Below, piece after piece: positions 8,549 through 21,654 of a stretch of 64,000 nucleotides of DNA (positions are counted from its first letter, which is position 1; every line of letters begins with the position of its first letter). The DNA is from Acidimicrobiales bacterium (GTDB taxonomy: Bacteria > Actinomycetota > Acidimicrobiia > Acidimicrobiales > SZUA-35): the NCBI GenBank assembly GCA_041394265.1, contig JAWKIO010000005.1:4030001-4094000 (forward strand). Reading direction: 5' to 3'. The notes below the pieces were generated by a model, which searched no databases, had not been told where the DNA came from, and saw only the letters and a list, made by a program, of their open reading frames with translations. The position numbers and the translations under genes are program-made.

Positions 8549-8554
8549 TGTCCG

Positions 8555-9355
8555 ATGCAACTCAACGAACTGTTCTCGGTCGAAGGCAAGATCGTCGTGG
8601 TGACGGGTGGGTCACGAGGCATCGGCGAGATGATCGCCGCCGGCTTCTTGGCCAATGGGGCCAAGGTCTACATCAGCTCCCGCAAGGCGGATGCCTGTGA
8701 GGCCACCGCCACCCGGCTGATGGCCGAATACGGCGGGGAGTGCGTCGCCGTTCCTGCCGACCTGTCGGGACTCCCCGGCGTCGAGGCCCTCGCTGCCGCC
8801 ATCGGGGAGCGAGAGGACCACGTCGACATCCTCGTCAACAACGCCGGGGTGTCGTGGGGCGCGCCGCTCGACGAGTTCCCCGAGATCGGATGGGACAAGG
8901 TCATGGACACCAACGTGAAGGGTGTCTTCTTCCTCACCCAGAAGTTGCTGCCGCTCCTCGAAGCCGGCGCAACGGCCGACGATCCGTCGCGAGTGATCAA
9001 CATCGGCTCGATCGACGGCTTGCAGACCGCAGCGTTCTCGACCTTCTCGTACGGTCCCTCGAAGGCGGCCGTGCATGCGCTCACCAAGTTGCTGGCCTCG
9101 CACCTGGCACGGCGCCACATCATCGTCAACGCCATTGCCCCCGGCCCGTTCCCCACGTGGATGCTGAGCACCGGCGTCGGTGGCGGTGGCGATGTCGACA
9201 ACACCGACTGGGATGCCATTGCCCGAGGCAACCCTCGTGGCCGAGTCGGCACACCGCAGGACATCGCCGGCATTGCCATCTTCCTCGCGTCTCGCGCCGG
9301 TGCCTACACCGTCGGCGAGGTCATCAGCTGCGACGGTGGCATTCTCGTCGACTGA
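8555..9355 (+). CDS. Short-chain dehydrogenase/reductase (FabG-like SDR)
   Basis: The 266-residue product is a classical SDR. It has the NAD(P) motif TGGSRGIG (residues 15-22), NNAG in the central strand, a catalytic serine in INIGSIDG, YGPSK as the Tyr-Lys pair, and the closing GEVISCDGGILVD typical of 3-oxoacyl-ACP reductase-like enzymes. Arg in GSRGIG and the following SSRKAD suggest NADPH. The substrate is unknown. It is divergent from the WS/DGAT gene, with 139 bases between the starts, so a role in lipid metabolism is possible but only inferred. Confidence 0.85.
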   Translation: MQLNELFSVEGKIVVVTGGSRGIGEMIAAGFLANGAKVYISSRKADACEATATRLMAEYGGECVAVPADLSGLPGVEALAAAIGEREDHVDILVNNAGVSWGAPLDEFPEIGWDKVMDTNVKGVFFLTQKLLPLLEAGATADDPSRVINIGSIDGLQTAAFSTFSYGPSKAAVHALTKLLASHLARRHIIVNAIAPGPFPTWMLSTGVGGGGDVDNTDWDAIARGNPRGRVGTPQDIAGIAIFLASRAGAYTVGEVISCDGGILVD

Positions 9356-9362
9356 CCGGCCT

Positions 9363-9388
9363 GGTGAGCACCATCGGCGGTGCTCACC
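9363..9388. terminator. Bidirectional hairpin terminator between convergent genes
   Basis: Perfect 10-bp arms GGTGAGCACC (9363-9372) and GGTGCTCACC (9379-9388) flank a 6-base loop in the 39-bp gap between the SDR stop and the end of the minus-strand ABC permease. The right side continues GGCCCTTCATCC, with only a short T content. Serving both convergent genes is the likely role. Confidence 0.6.
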
Positions 9389-9394
9389 GGCCCT

Positions 9395-11014
9395 TCATCC
9401 GTCGAGATCACGTCGTTCGAACCCCCACAGGGCGGCGCCGACCAGGATGGCCGACGCCAGCGCGAGCACCACGAGGTGCGCGGGGTTCACGCCGTTGAAC
9501 ATCGGCTCGGTCTCGGTGGCGTAGAACCACGGTGAGATCACCGCGGCATCGGCCAGCGATGGCCGCTGGCGCAGGAACCAGTCGCCGAAGTAGGTCACGA
9601 CGACGATCGCCATGGTCCACCGCAGGGCGGTCGACCGTTCGGCGAACGAACCCAGCGCGAGCGCGAGTGCTCCGAAGAACAGCCCGAGCAGCATCTGGTG
9701 CGTGAGCGCCGCCGCCAGCTTGGCGAACGAGACGTCGAGTCCGGCGAGCACGACGGCCAGGACGAGCCCGAGCCACAGGCCGATCGCAGTCACCGCGACC
9801 GCCAGCATCATGGCACCGGCCTTCTCGAGCAGGATGCGAGCCCTCGTCTGCGGGACGGCGACGAGCAGACCGAGGGTTCGGCGCGACGCCTCGCCGGCGA
9901 CCGCGTCGAGCCCCATGATGACACCGACCGCAATCAGCGCCAGTGGGGTCATGAGCGACAGCATCTCGACCTGGAGGAAGCCGGTCGGCGTGCTCAGGTC
10001 AGTGGCGCCGAACAGCTCGAGCATGCTCTTCGGGAATGCATCGTTCAGCGCGAGCAGCGAGTCCTTGATCCCGCCGTACATGAAGGCCACGAGGACCGAC
10101 ATCGCAGCCATCGATCCTGACAAGATGGCCAGGAAAGTGACTCGCTCGGACAGGGTCTTTGCTGCGATGCGTCCGAGCCGCGGTCGAGTGATGCGCCCGA
10201 GCGCCGGCAGTCTCAGCGTGAGCCCGCTCCCGCCGCTGCCGATGTCGCGATGATCGGCCACCCAGTAGGCGACACCGAAGCAGACCGCCGCCATCGTCGC
10301 CAATACGCCGAGGTGCGTCACATCGAGGCCATTGGACAGCGGCTCCGACCCGTTGAAGTAGTACCAGGGCGAAACTCGCGCCCATCCTTCGGCTCCTTCG
10401 ACCAAGGGGAGCATGCCGGCGACCAAGTTGGAGAACACGGCCAAGCCGGTGGCGGCACCCGTGCCTGCCGCCGTCGAGCCCGTGGCGTTGGCGACCGCCA
10501 GGGCGAACGCACCGAAGGCGACGGCCAGGAAGTACACGTGGATCGTTGCTGCGAGCGCGTCCGCCGGTCCGAAGCCGGTGACGGTGAACAAGCTGGCGCC
10601 GACTGAGCTGCCGAGGAACAAGAAGAGGCAGGCGATGGCGGTGTCGCCGACCAGCACGGCGAACTTGGATCGCACGACCGAACGGCGGCTCACCGGTTGG
10701 GTGAGCAGGAGCTCGGCGGTGTGGCGGCGCTCTTCACCCGCCAACACGTTGACCCCGCCGCCGATGGCGATCGTGAGCACCGTGATGGGTCCGATCAAGC
10801 CGAAGAGCTCGGTGACCACGTAGTTGCTGCCGATCCCTCCCATGATGCCGGTCAGCGCTTCGGGCAGATCGGCGATCATCGCCGCCATGTCGTTGCCGAG
10901 TTGCTCTGCCAGCATCACCATGCAGAACGCGGCCGCGGCGATACCGAGCCCGACGTAGACGGCGAGCGGGGTGCGATCCCGAACCGTCTTGGCGGTGACG
11001 TCAGTGAGCAGCAT
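9395..11014 (-). CDS. ABC-2 type transporter permease, duplicated
   Basis: The 539-residue integral membrane protein has about twelve hydrophobic segments in two similar halves, each with a short helix-and-loop segment near NGxxxxHLxVLA (SNGLDVTHLGVLATMA and FNGVNPAHLVVLALAS). That indicates an internally duplicated permease. The ATG at 11014 was chosen because GAGGAG lies 8 bases upstream; it overlaps the ATPase stop by 14 bases, so translation is coupled. With the ATPase it would form an exporter of the type involved in drug, antibiotic or lipid efflux. The substrate is unknown. Confidence 0.83.
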   Translation of the reverse strand: MLLTDVTAKTVRDRTPLAVYVGLGIAAAAFCMVMLAEQLGNDMAAMIADLPEALTGIMGGIGSNYVVTELFGLIGPITVLTIAIGGGVNVLAGEERRHTAELLLTQPVSRRSVVRSKFAVLVGDTAIACLFLFLGSSVGASLFTVTGFGPADALAATIHVYFLAVAFGAFALAVANATGSTAAGTGAATGLAVFSNLVAGMLPLVEGAEGWARVSPWYYFNGSEPLSNGLDVTHLGVLATMAAVCFGVAYWVADHRDIGSGGSGLTLRLPALGRITRPRLGRIAAKTLSERVTFLAILSGSMAAMSVLVAFMYGGIKDSLLALNDAFPKSMLELFGATDLSTPTGFLQVEMLSLMTPLALIAVGVIMGLDAVAGEASRRTLGLLVAVPQTRARILLEKAGAMMLAVAVTAIGLWLGLVLAVVLAGLDVSFAKLAAALTHQMLLGLFFGALALALGSFAERSTALRWTMAIVVVTYFGDWFLRQRPSLADAAVISPWFYATETEPMFNGVNPAHLVVLALASAILVGAALWGFERRDLDG

Positions 11015-11951
11015 CGGCGTGCTCCTCTTCATGGTCCCGGCGGGTGTGGTCGGCGCCGGTGGCCGGGGTGTCGCGGTAGTAGTCGAGGAAGATCTCCTCG
11101 AGATCGGCGTCACGGCTGCGCAGGCTCACGACGCCGACCGAGGTGGCGACGGCGAGGACCGCACCGACGGATCCTTCGTAGGCGACGCTCCAGCGGAGCC
11201 CACCGCCGGTGACCTCACGCACACCGTCGACGCGCCGAAGGAGCTCGGGGTCGAGGGGTCTGGCGAACTCGAAATCGAGACGACGCACGGCGCGGGCCTT
11301 GAGTTCGCTGATCGAGCTGACCACGACCAGCGCGCCGTGGCGAATGATCGCGACCCGATCGGCGACTCGCTCGACCTCCGAAAGCGTGTGGCTCGAAAGG
11401 AACACCGTGCGGCCCTCGTCTCGCACCGACTCGATCAGTTCGTGCAGCGACTGCTGGACCAGAGGATCGAGTCCGGTGGTCGGCTCATCGAGGATGACCA
11501 CGGGCGGTTCGTGCATGAACGCCTGGATGAGACCGATCTTCTGGCGGTTGCCCGACGAGTAGGTGCCACAGCGGCGGGACAGGTCGGCGTCGAAACGCTT
11601 CGCAAGCTCGACCACTTTCGCCGGATCGACGCCGCCGCGGAGATTGGCGAGGTACTCCAGCACCTCACCGCCAGTGAGCTTGTCGTAGAGCGCCAAGTCA
11701 CCTGGCAGGTAGCCGACGTTCCGGTGGACATCGATGGCGTCGGTCCGGCTGTCGAATCCCAGGATCTCGGCTCGGCCGCTGGTGGGGCGGGCCAGGTCGA
11801 GCAGGCACCGAATCGTCGTTGACTTTCCGGCGCCGTTCGGACCGAGGAATCCGAAGACCTCGCCCCGATGCACCTCGAGGTCGAGGGCATCGACCGCGAG
11901 GACGTCGCCGTAGCGTTTGGTGAGTTGGTGCGTGACGATGGCCGCTGACAT
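11001..11951 (-). CDS. ABC transporter ATP-binding protein (DrrA/CcmA-like exporter ATPase)
   Basis: This 316-residue ATPase has Walker A GPNGAGKST, a Q-loop region near GYLPGDLALYDKLTGGEVLEYL, the signature YSSGNRQKIGL (a variant of LSGGQ), Walker B VVILDEPTTGLDP and the switch histidine in SSHTLSEVE. The C-terminal extension (about 220-316) is typical of ABC-2 exporter ATPases. GAGGAGG sits 6 bases before the ATG at 11951. It overlaps the permease downstream and forms a two-gene export operon, possibly with the CDP-alcohol phosphatidyltransferase upstream. Confidence 0.92.
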   Translation of the reverse strand: MSAAIVTHQLTKRYGDVLAVDALDLEVHRGEVFGFLGPNGAGKSTTIRCLLDLARPTSGRAEILGFDSRTDAIDVHRNVGYLPGDLALYDKLTGGEVLEYLANLRGGVDPAKVVELAKRFDADLSRRCGTYSSGNRQKIGLIQAFMHEPPVVILDEPTTGLDPLVQQSLHELIESVRDEGRTVFLSSHTLSEVERVADRVAIIRHGALVVVSSISELKARAVRRLDFEFARPLDPELLRRVDGVREVTGGGLRWSVAYEGSVGAVLAVATSVGVVSLRSRDADLEEIFLDYYRDTPATGADHTRRDHEEEHADAAH

Positions 11952-11996
11952 GGGACTCCTCCTCGTTGTCAGCATGGTCGCCGAGGGCAACTGGCG

Positions 11997-12608
11997 CTAG
12001 TGGCTTCGGTCCATGTCGGTCGCGGTCAGCTGGATCGTCGCCTGCTTCCACACCTTGGCGAAGCGCTGGACGGCGGTTGCCGTCGAGAGCACGAGCATGA
12101 TCCACAGCATCGGTTCGAACAGCGGCGGGATCGCGAGACCGATCCCGAGCGCAATGATCCGCTCGGCCCGCTCCATGATCCCGCCCTTGGCGTCGAACCC
12201 CAGCGACTCGGCCTTGGCTCGCTGGTACGAGATGAGCCACGACACGCCCATGATCGCCACACCGAGCATGCCGAGGTGGCCACCGCCCTCTTCGAGATAC
12301 CAGACGACGCCGGCGAGCAGCAGGGTGTCGGTGACGCGGTCGGCCGTCGAATCGAAGAACGCGCCGCGCCTCGATGGTGGGCCGGCGGCCTTGGCCACCG
12401 GCCCGTCCAATAGGTCGGGGAGCGCCGCCACCACGAGGAGGAGGAACCCCAGCTGGAGTCGGCCCGAGCCGATGGCGACCGCAGCGATGGCGGCGGTGAG
12501 GACACCGATCACCGTCAAGAGGTTGGCCGTGACACCCCACCGGTGAAGCGTCGCCCCGAGGGGATCGACCACCCGTTCGACGGGTGATCGCCAGTAGCCA
12601 TCGAACAC
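11997..12608 (-). CDS. CDP-alcohol phosphatidyltransferase, phosphatidylinositol-phosphate synthase-like
   Basis: The 203-residue membrane protein holds the CDP-alcohol phosphatidyltransferase signature DLLDGPVAKAAGPPSRRGAF followed by FDSTADRVTD. All four metal-binding aspartates and both glycines are in place; the usual AR after the first DG is AK. The later segment ISYQRAKAESLGFDAKGGIM and ERAERII matches actinobacterial phosphatidylinositol-phosphate synthases (PgsA1 type), which join CDP-diacylglycerol and inositol 3-phosphate. About six membrane helices are expected. GTG start with GAGGAGG 9 bases upstream. Phosphatidylglycerol-phosphate synthase is the main alternative. Confidence 0.82.
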   Translation of the reverse strand: MFDGYWRSPVERVVDPLGATLHRWGVTANLLTVIGVLTAAIAAVAIGSGRLQLGFLLLVVAALPDLLDGPVAKAAGPPSRRGAFFDSTADRVTDTLLLAGVVWYLEEGGGHLGMLGVAIMGVSWLISYQRAKAESLGFDAKGGIMERAERIIALGIGLAIPPLFEPMLWIMLVLSTATAVQRFAKVWKQATIQLTATDMDRSH

Positions 12609-12705
12609 AGGGACGCCTCCTCGGCGGTCGTCGTCAGAGCCACGATGTTGGCACGTTCATCGAGGATCTGACAGGACCGGACCAACTTCGGTGACGGCCG
12701 TCGCC

Positions 12706-15423
<2,718 letters not shown>

Positions 15424-15567
15424 GGCTGTTGCCTCCTGACACCGAGCATCGAACGCTCGACGCGGGGTCGGGAGGGCCTTCCGTCACTTTCATGACGTTC
15501 GCCCCTTGTCGGTCCACGGACGCAGTCGGAGGATGGAGAGGTACAGCAATGAGAGGTTGGTGGCATC

Positions 15568-16005
15568 ATGGTGCTACGACATCAAGACCCGAAGGTCGAG
15601 CGGCTGCGGGCCATCCCGTTCTTCGCCGATGCGGATGATCAGGCCCTGCAACATCTGCTCTCGGCGGCAGATGAGGTGCGGGTGAAAGCAGGCCACGATC
15701 TGATCGACGAGGGACACCACTACGGCGAGGCCTACGTGGTGGTGAGCGGAACGATCGGCGTGAGGGTCGGCGGTGACGAGGTGGCCGAGATCGGCCCGGG
15801 CGAGCTGATTGGCGAACTGGCGCTGCTCACCCACGATGTGGTGTCGAGCGCGACCGTCGTCGCGAAGACCGACGCCGATCTGCTGGTGATTCCGTACAAC
15901 CGTTTCGACCAGATCCTCGACGACAACCCGGCGTTGGTTCGAGCCATCGCCACGCAGCTGGCGCACCGCCTCCGGGCGATGGACGTCCTCTACCGGACCA
16001 GCTGA
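15568..16005 (+). CDS. Cyclic nucleotide-binding domain protein (single CNB domain)
   Basis: The 145-residue protein is almost entirely one CNB beta-barrel: LRAIPFFADADDQALQHLLSAADEVRVKAGHDLIDEG, then YVVVSGTIGVRVGGDEVAEIGPGELIGELALLTHDVVSSATVVAKTDADLLVIP. The phosphate-binding cassette (GELIGELALL) is recognisable but has THDVVSSATV where cAMP binders have Arg-x-A-T/S, so the phosphate-contacting arginine is missing and cAMP binding is uncertain. There is no DNA-binding domain. It may be a regulatory or scaffold module. It lies between a divergent PPDK and the downstream acyl-CoA/oxoacid operon. Confidence 0.85.
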   Translation: MVLRHQDPKVERLRAIPFFADADDQALQHLLSAADEVRVKAGHDLIDEGHHYGEAYVVVSGTIGVRVGGDEVAEIGPGELIGELALLTHDVVSSATVVAKTDADLLVIPYNRFDQILDDNPALVRAIATQLAHRLRAMDVLYRTS

Positions 16006-16096
16006 TCGCCGGGGCGAGAGTCGAAGGCCTCTGCCTCGGCGGCGCCCGCGGTCGGACAATCGAGTCGACAGCCGTTTGGGGAAAGGGGTCATCCCG

Positions 16097-16451
16097 GTGT
16101 CTGCCAATCATGTCGAACGCCACGGCGAGCTTCGCCGCGGGTTCCGTCAGCTGAGCCGAGTCCAGAGCGAGGTCATGGCGGGCTTCACCTCCATGCACCG
16201 TGCCGCCGTCGCCGACGGTGAGCTGCCGGGTGCGACCAAGGAGATGATGGCGCTCGCCATCTCGATCGTGACGCACTGTGAGGGCTGCATCGCCTTTCAC
16301 GTGCATGATGCCCTCCGCGCTGGTGCCAGCCGAGGTCAGATCGAGGAGACCATCGGCGTGGCGATCATGATGGGCGGAGGACCGGCAGCGGTCTACGGCG
16401 CAACGGCGGCCGAGGCGCTCGACCAGTTCGTGGCAGCGGGGGTGGGTTCCG

Positions 16452-16462
<11 letters not shown>
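16097..16462 (+). CDS. AhpD/carboxymuconolactone decarboxylase-like protein
   Basis: The 121-residue helical protein carries the AhpD-type active-site pattern HCEGCIAFHVHDAL (CxxC followed by histidine), then GASRGQIEETIGVAIMMGGGPAAVYGATAAEAL. Such proteins are alkylhydroperoxidase-type thiol reductants or, less often, decarboxylases; the CxxC favours a thiol redox role. The GTG at 16097 is preceded by GGAAAGGGG; an in-frame TTG at 16076 is less likely. It overlaps the next gene by 11 bases and appears to be the first gene of a coupled operon with an acetyl-CoA synthetase-like ligase and a 2-oxoacid dehydrogenase. Confidence 0.85.
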
Positions 16463-18184
<1,722 letters not shown>

Positions 18185-18188
<4 letters not shown>

Positions 18189-19150
18189 GCATCGACCGTC
18201 GCCAGATGCTGGCCGACATGATCCGCATCCGAGTGTTCGAGGAGCGGTGTGCCGAGTTGTACGGCCAATCGAAGATCCGCGGCTTCCTCCATCTCTACAT
18301 CGGTGAGGAGGCAATCGCCGCCGGCGTGCTGCCACAGCTCCGGCCGACCGATGCATTCCTCGGCACGTACCGCGAGCACGGGCACGCGCTGATTCGCGGC
18401 GTGCCGGCCGAGAGCATCATGGCCGAGATGTTTGGCAAGGCGACCGGATGTTCCGGCGGGCGCGGTGGCTCGATGCACCTCTTCGACGCCGAGCGTCGTT
18501 TCTACGGAGGCAACGCCATCGTGGGTGGTCACCTGCCGCTCGCCGTCGGTCTGGCGCTGGCCGACAAGATGGCCGGTCGCCGTGAGGTCGTGACGGCGTG
18601 CTTCTTCGGTGAGGGAGCGATGGCCGAGGGCGAGTTCCACGAGAGCATCAACCTGGCGGCGCTGTGGGACCTGCCGGTGTTGTTCTGCTGCGAGAACAAC
18701 CGGTACGCCATGGGCACCTCACTCGTCAGCAGCGAATCGCAGACCGATCTGGCATTGAAGGCCAGTGCCTACGGGCTCACGGCCTGGGCGGTCGATGGGA
18801 TGGATCCCGACGCCGTCGCCGCTGCGACCGACAACGCACTCACGTCGATCCGGGGCGGCGGTGGCCCGGTGTTCCTCGAGTTCCAGACCTACCGGTTCCG
18901 GCCGCACTCGATGTTCGACCCCGACCTCTACCGGCCGGCCGACGAGGTCGAGGAGTGGAAGCGGCACGATCCGATCGAGGGCTTCGCCACGAGGCTCGTG
19001 GCCGAGGGAGTGGTCGACGAAGTGGCTGTCGAGGCGATGTGGGACGAGGCCCGGGCCGAGGTCGAGGCCGCTGTCGCGGAGGCCGACGAGGCGCCGCTGG
19101 AACCGATCGAACAGCTCCTCGCCCACGTGACGGCGGAGGTGACGTCATGA
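18185..19150 (+). CDS. 2-oxoacid dehydrogenase E1 component, alpha subunit (PDH/acetoin dehydrogenase type)
   Basis: This 321-residue subunit binds thiamine diphosphate through GEGAMAEGEFHESINLAALW followed by DLPVLFCCENNRYAMGT. The substrate-side motif GFLHLYIGEEAIAAG and the phosphorylation-loop-like segment YRFRPHSMFDPDLYR are typical of PDH or acetoin dehydrogenase E1alpha. It pairs with the E1beta subunit encoded next, overlapping by ATGA, to decarboxylate a 2-oxoacid (or cleave acetoin) and pass the acyl group to E2 lipoate. It cannot be decided from motifs alone whether pyruvate, acetoin or a branched-chain oxoacid is the substrate. Confidence 0.9.
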
Positions 19151-20136
19151 CCGAGACCCTGACCTATCGAGAGGCGATGCGCCTTGCCATCCGCGAGGCC
19201 ATGACCAACGACGAGCGGGTGTTCGTGATGGGTGAGGACGTCGCCGACTACGGCGGCACCTACGCCGTCACGATGGGCCTCCTCGAGGAGTTCGGACCCG
19301 AGCGGATCCGCAACACGCCGCTGTCGGAATCGGGCTTCGTCGGTGCAGGCATCGGTGCCGCACTCGGTGGCCTCCGCCCGATCGTCGAGATCATGACCGT
19401 CAACTTCAGCCTGCTGGCACTCGACCAGATCGTGAACACGGCAGCCACGTTGCGCCACATGTCCGGTGGCCAACTCTCGGTGCCCCTCGTCATCCGGATG
19501 ACGACAGGCGCCGGTCGCCAGCTTGCCGCCCAGCATTCACACAGCCTTGAAGGCTGGTTCGCTCATGTTCCCGGACTCAAGGTGGTGGCACCGGCCACCG
19601 TCGAAGACGCCCGCTGGATGCTCGCTGCCGCGCTGGACGATCCCGATCCGGTGGTCATCTTCGAGCACAGCGGTCTCTACAACACCAAGGGGGATGCAAG
19701 CAACGGACCGGTCGACCTCGTGTCGGCGGCCGTCCGCCGAGCCGGCACCGACCTCACGTTGGTGGCGTCGGCAGGAATGGTCCCGAAGGCGCTGGCTGCT
19801 GCGGACCAGTTGGAGATGGACGGCGTGGCGACCGAGGTGATCGATCTTCGGTCGCTTCGTCCGCTCGATCGGGGCGCGCTGCAACGATCGGTCCAGCGCA
19901 CCCACCGTGCGCTGGTGATCGACGAGGGGTGGCGCAGCGTCGGACTGTCGGCCGAAGTGGCGGCCTCGATCACCGAGTCGTGCTTCTACTCCCTCGATGC
20001 TCCGGTGGGCCGCTTGGCCGGTGCCGAGGTCCCGCTCCCGTACGCCAAGCACCTGGAGGAGGCCGCCATCCCGCAGGTCGCCGACATCGTCGCGGCCGCG
20101 CACCGGGTGCGGAAGGGCGAGGTGCTCCATGCCTGA
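19147..20136 (+). CDS. 2-oxoacid dehydrogenase E1 component, beta subunit
   Basis: The 329-residue protein begins TLTYREAMRLAIREAMTNDERVFVMGEDV, the usual E1beta opening. The E1beta-type NTPLSESGFVGAGIGAALGGLRPIVEIM, the catalytic-loop segment AQHSHSLEGWFAHVPGLKVVAP and the C-terminal transketolase domain VIDLRSLRPLD follow. It forms the alpha2beta2 E1 with the preceding product and completes the thiamine diphosphate site. The start is the ATG of an ATGA overlap, and its own end overlaps the E2 start by 8 bases, so translational coupling is strong. Confidence 0.92.
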   Translation: MTETLTYREAMRLAIREAMTNDERVFVMGEDVADYGGTYAVTMGLLEEFGPERIRNTPLSESGFVGAGIGAALGGLRPIVEIMTVNFSLLALDQIVNTAATLRHMSGGQLSVPLVIRMTTGAGRQLAAQHSHSLEGWFAHVPGLKVVAPATVEDARWMLAAALDDPDPVVIFEHSGLYNTKGDASNGPVDLVSAAVRRAGTDLTLVASAGMVPKALAAADQLEMDGVATEVIDLRSLRPLDRGALQRSVQRTHRALVIDEGWRSVGLSAEVAASITESCFYSLDAPVGRLAGAEVPLPYAKHLEEAAIPQVADIVAAAHRVRKGEVLHA

Positions 20137-21346
20137 CGCCGTCACCGATGCTCGCACCGACATCTTCGCGCTGCCGTCGCTCGGCGCCGACATGGACTGG
20201 GGCAGTGTGCTCGAGTGGCGAGTCGCGCCGGGCGACCGTGTGGAGCGGGGCGATGTGATTGCGGTCGTCGCCACCGAGAAGGCCGACATCGACGTCGAGA
20301 TCTGGCAGCCCGGCGTGGTGGCCGAACTGCTGCTCGATGTTGGTCGCGAGGTACCGGTCGGCACACCAATGCTCCGCTTCGAGGTGCACGATCTTGGGCC
20401 GTCGGTCGTGGACACCCCTCCGGCGGTCGTCGCGGCGACCGAGTCGACACCCATCCCAACGCCTGCCATGGCGCTGCCGATCGAGCCAGCACCGTCCGGC
20501 GCGCTGGCCTCGCCGTTGGCTCGACAGCTGGCCGCCGAGCGTGGAGTCGAGTTGTCCGCTGTCGTTGGCACCGGTCCGCAGGGGGCGGTGCTCGCGGCCG
20601 ATGTCGAAGCGATCGCTCCCATCGTTCCGGTCGCCACGCCCTCGGTCGTGACCGTCGCCGAGCGGGACCGGGCCGCGGCTCGGTCGGCCGGCATGCGTCA
20701 TGCCATCGCCGAGCGCATGGCCAAGGCCAACCGCGACATTCCGCACTACCACCTCGATCTCGGCGTCGACCTCGGGCCGATGCTGGCCGCTCTCGAAGCG
20801 CACAACGCCGCCCTACCGGTCGCCGAACGTGTGTTGCCGGCCGCCGTGTTCCTCGAAGCCGTGGCACACGCCTCGGCCAAGCACCCCGAGCTGAACGGGA
20901 CGTGGGGTGATGATGGCTTCGACCCCTCGGCGACGGTCGACCTCGCCGTCGCCATCTCGCTTCGCACCGGCGGCCTCGTCACACCGGTCATCAGCGACGC
21001 CGTCGAGCTGACGACGACCGAGATCATGCTGCGACTCAAGGAACTGGTCACGGCGGCCCGATCGGGCTCGCTCCGCAGCAGCTGGATGGTCGACGGATCG
21101 ATCACCGTGACCAACCTCGGCGACAACGGTGCCGACCGGGTGCACGGCGTGATCTTCCCGCCTCAGGTCGCTCTCGTCGGATTCGGCAGCATCGTGCGCC
21201 GGCCATGGGTGGTCGATGGCACCGTGGTGGATCGCCCGGTCGTCACCGTCTCGCTCGCCGCCGACCATCGTGCCACCGACGGCCTCGTCGGGAGCCGCTT
21301 CCTCGCCACGATCGCCCACCGTCTCGAACATCCGGAGTTGTCATGA
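20129..21346 (+). CDS. Dihydrolipoyl acyltransferase E2 component
   Basis: The 405-residue E2 has one N-terminal lipoyl domain with the lipoate lysine in VVATEKADIDVEIW, a Pro/Ala linker, a peripheral subunit-binding domain (ASPLARQLAAERGVELSAVVGTG) and a catalytic domain ending with the active-site motif ADHRATDG (HxxxDG). It moves the acyl group from E1 to CoA and forms the core of the complex. No E3 (dihydrolipoamide dehydrogenase) is encoded nearby, so one from elsewhere must serve. It overlaps E1beta upstream and, by ATGA, a free acyl carrier protein downstream. Confidence 0.92.
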   Translation: MPDAVTDARTDIFALPSLGADMDWGSVLEWRVAPGDRVERGDVIAVVATEKADIDVEIWQPGVVAELLLDVGREVPVGTPMLRFEVHDLGPSVVDTPPAVVAATESTPIPTPAMALPIEPAPSGALASPLARQLAAERGVELSAVVGTGPQGAVLAADVEAIAPIVPVATPSVVTVAERDRAAARSAGMRHAIAERMAKANRDIPHYHLDLGVDLGPMLAALEAHNAALPVAERVLPAAVFLEAVAHASAKHPELNGTWGDDGFDPSATVDLAVAISLRTGGLVTPVISDAVELTTTEIMLRLKELVTAARSGSLRSSWMVDGSITVTNLGDNGADRVHGVIFPPQVALVGFGSIVRRPWVVDGTVVDRPVVTVSLAADHRATDGLVGSRFLATIAHRLEHPELS

Positions 21347-21603
21347 CCATACTCACCGCCGACCAAGCGCTCGCCATCACGATCGACGCTGTCTCGAGTG
21401 TCGCCCCCGACGTCGCCGAGGAGCTGCCGACGCTGGATCGCTCCATCGACTTCTGGGAAGAGTTGCAGCTCGACTCGATGGACCATCTCAACGTGATGAC
21501 GGCCCTCGCCGACCGTACGGGTGTGACGATCGAGGAACGCGACTATGCGAGCCTGCGATCGCTCGATGCGATCGCTTCGCACCTCGCCGCCCACTCCACC
21601 TGA
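21343..21603 (+). CDS. Acyl carrier protein-like protein in a dehydrogenase operon
   Basis: The 86-residue protein has the carrier fold with the phosphopantetheine attachment serine in LQLDSMDHLNVM (the DSL/DSM motif) near residue 46, helix 2 after it and a closing TIEERDYASLRSLDAIASHL. It is a stand-alone carrier translated by ATGA overlap from the E2 gene, an unexpected partner for a lipoate-dependent complex. It may accept the acyl group made by the AcsA-like ligase or E2, or have its own client; the sequence does not say which. No ketosynthase or other fatty-acid gene is adjacent. Confidence 0.85.
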   Translation: MTILTADQALAITIDAVSSVAPDVAEELPTLDRSIDFWEELQLDSMDHLNVMTALADRTGVTIEERDYASLRSLDAIASHLAAHST

Positions 21604-21654
21604 TCGAACCCGGCGGGCGCGATCGTCATCGAAGCTGCACAAGGAGCGCCGACC

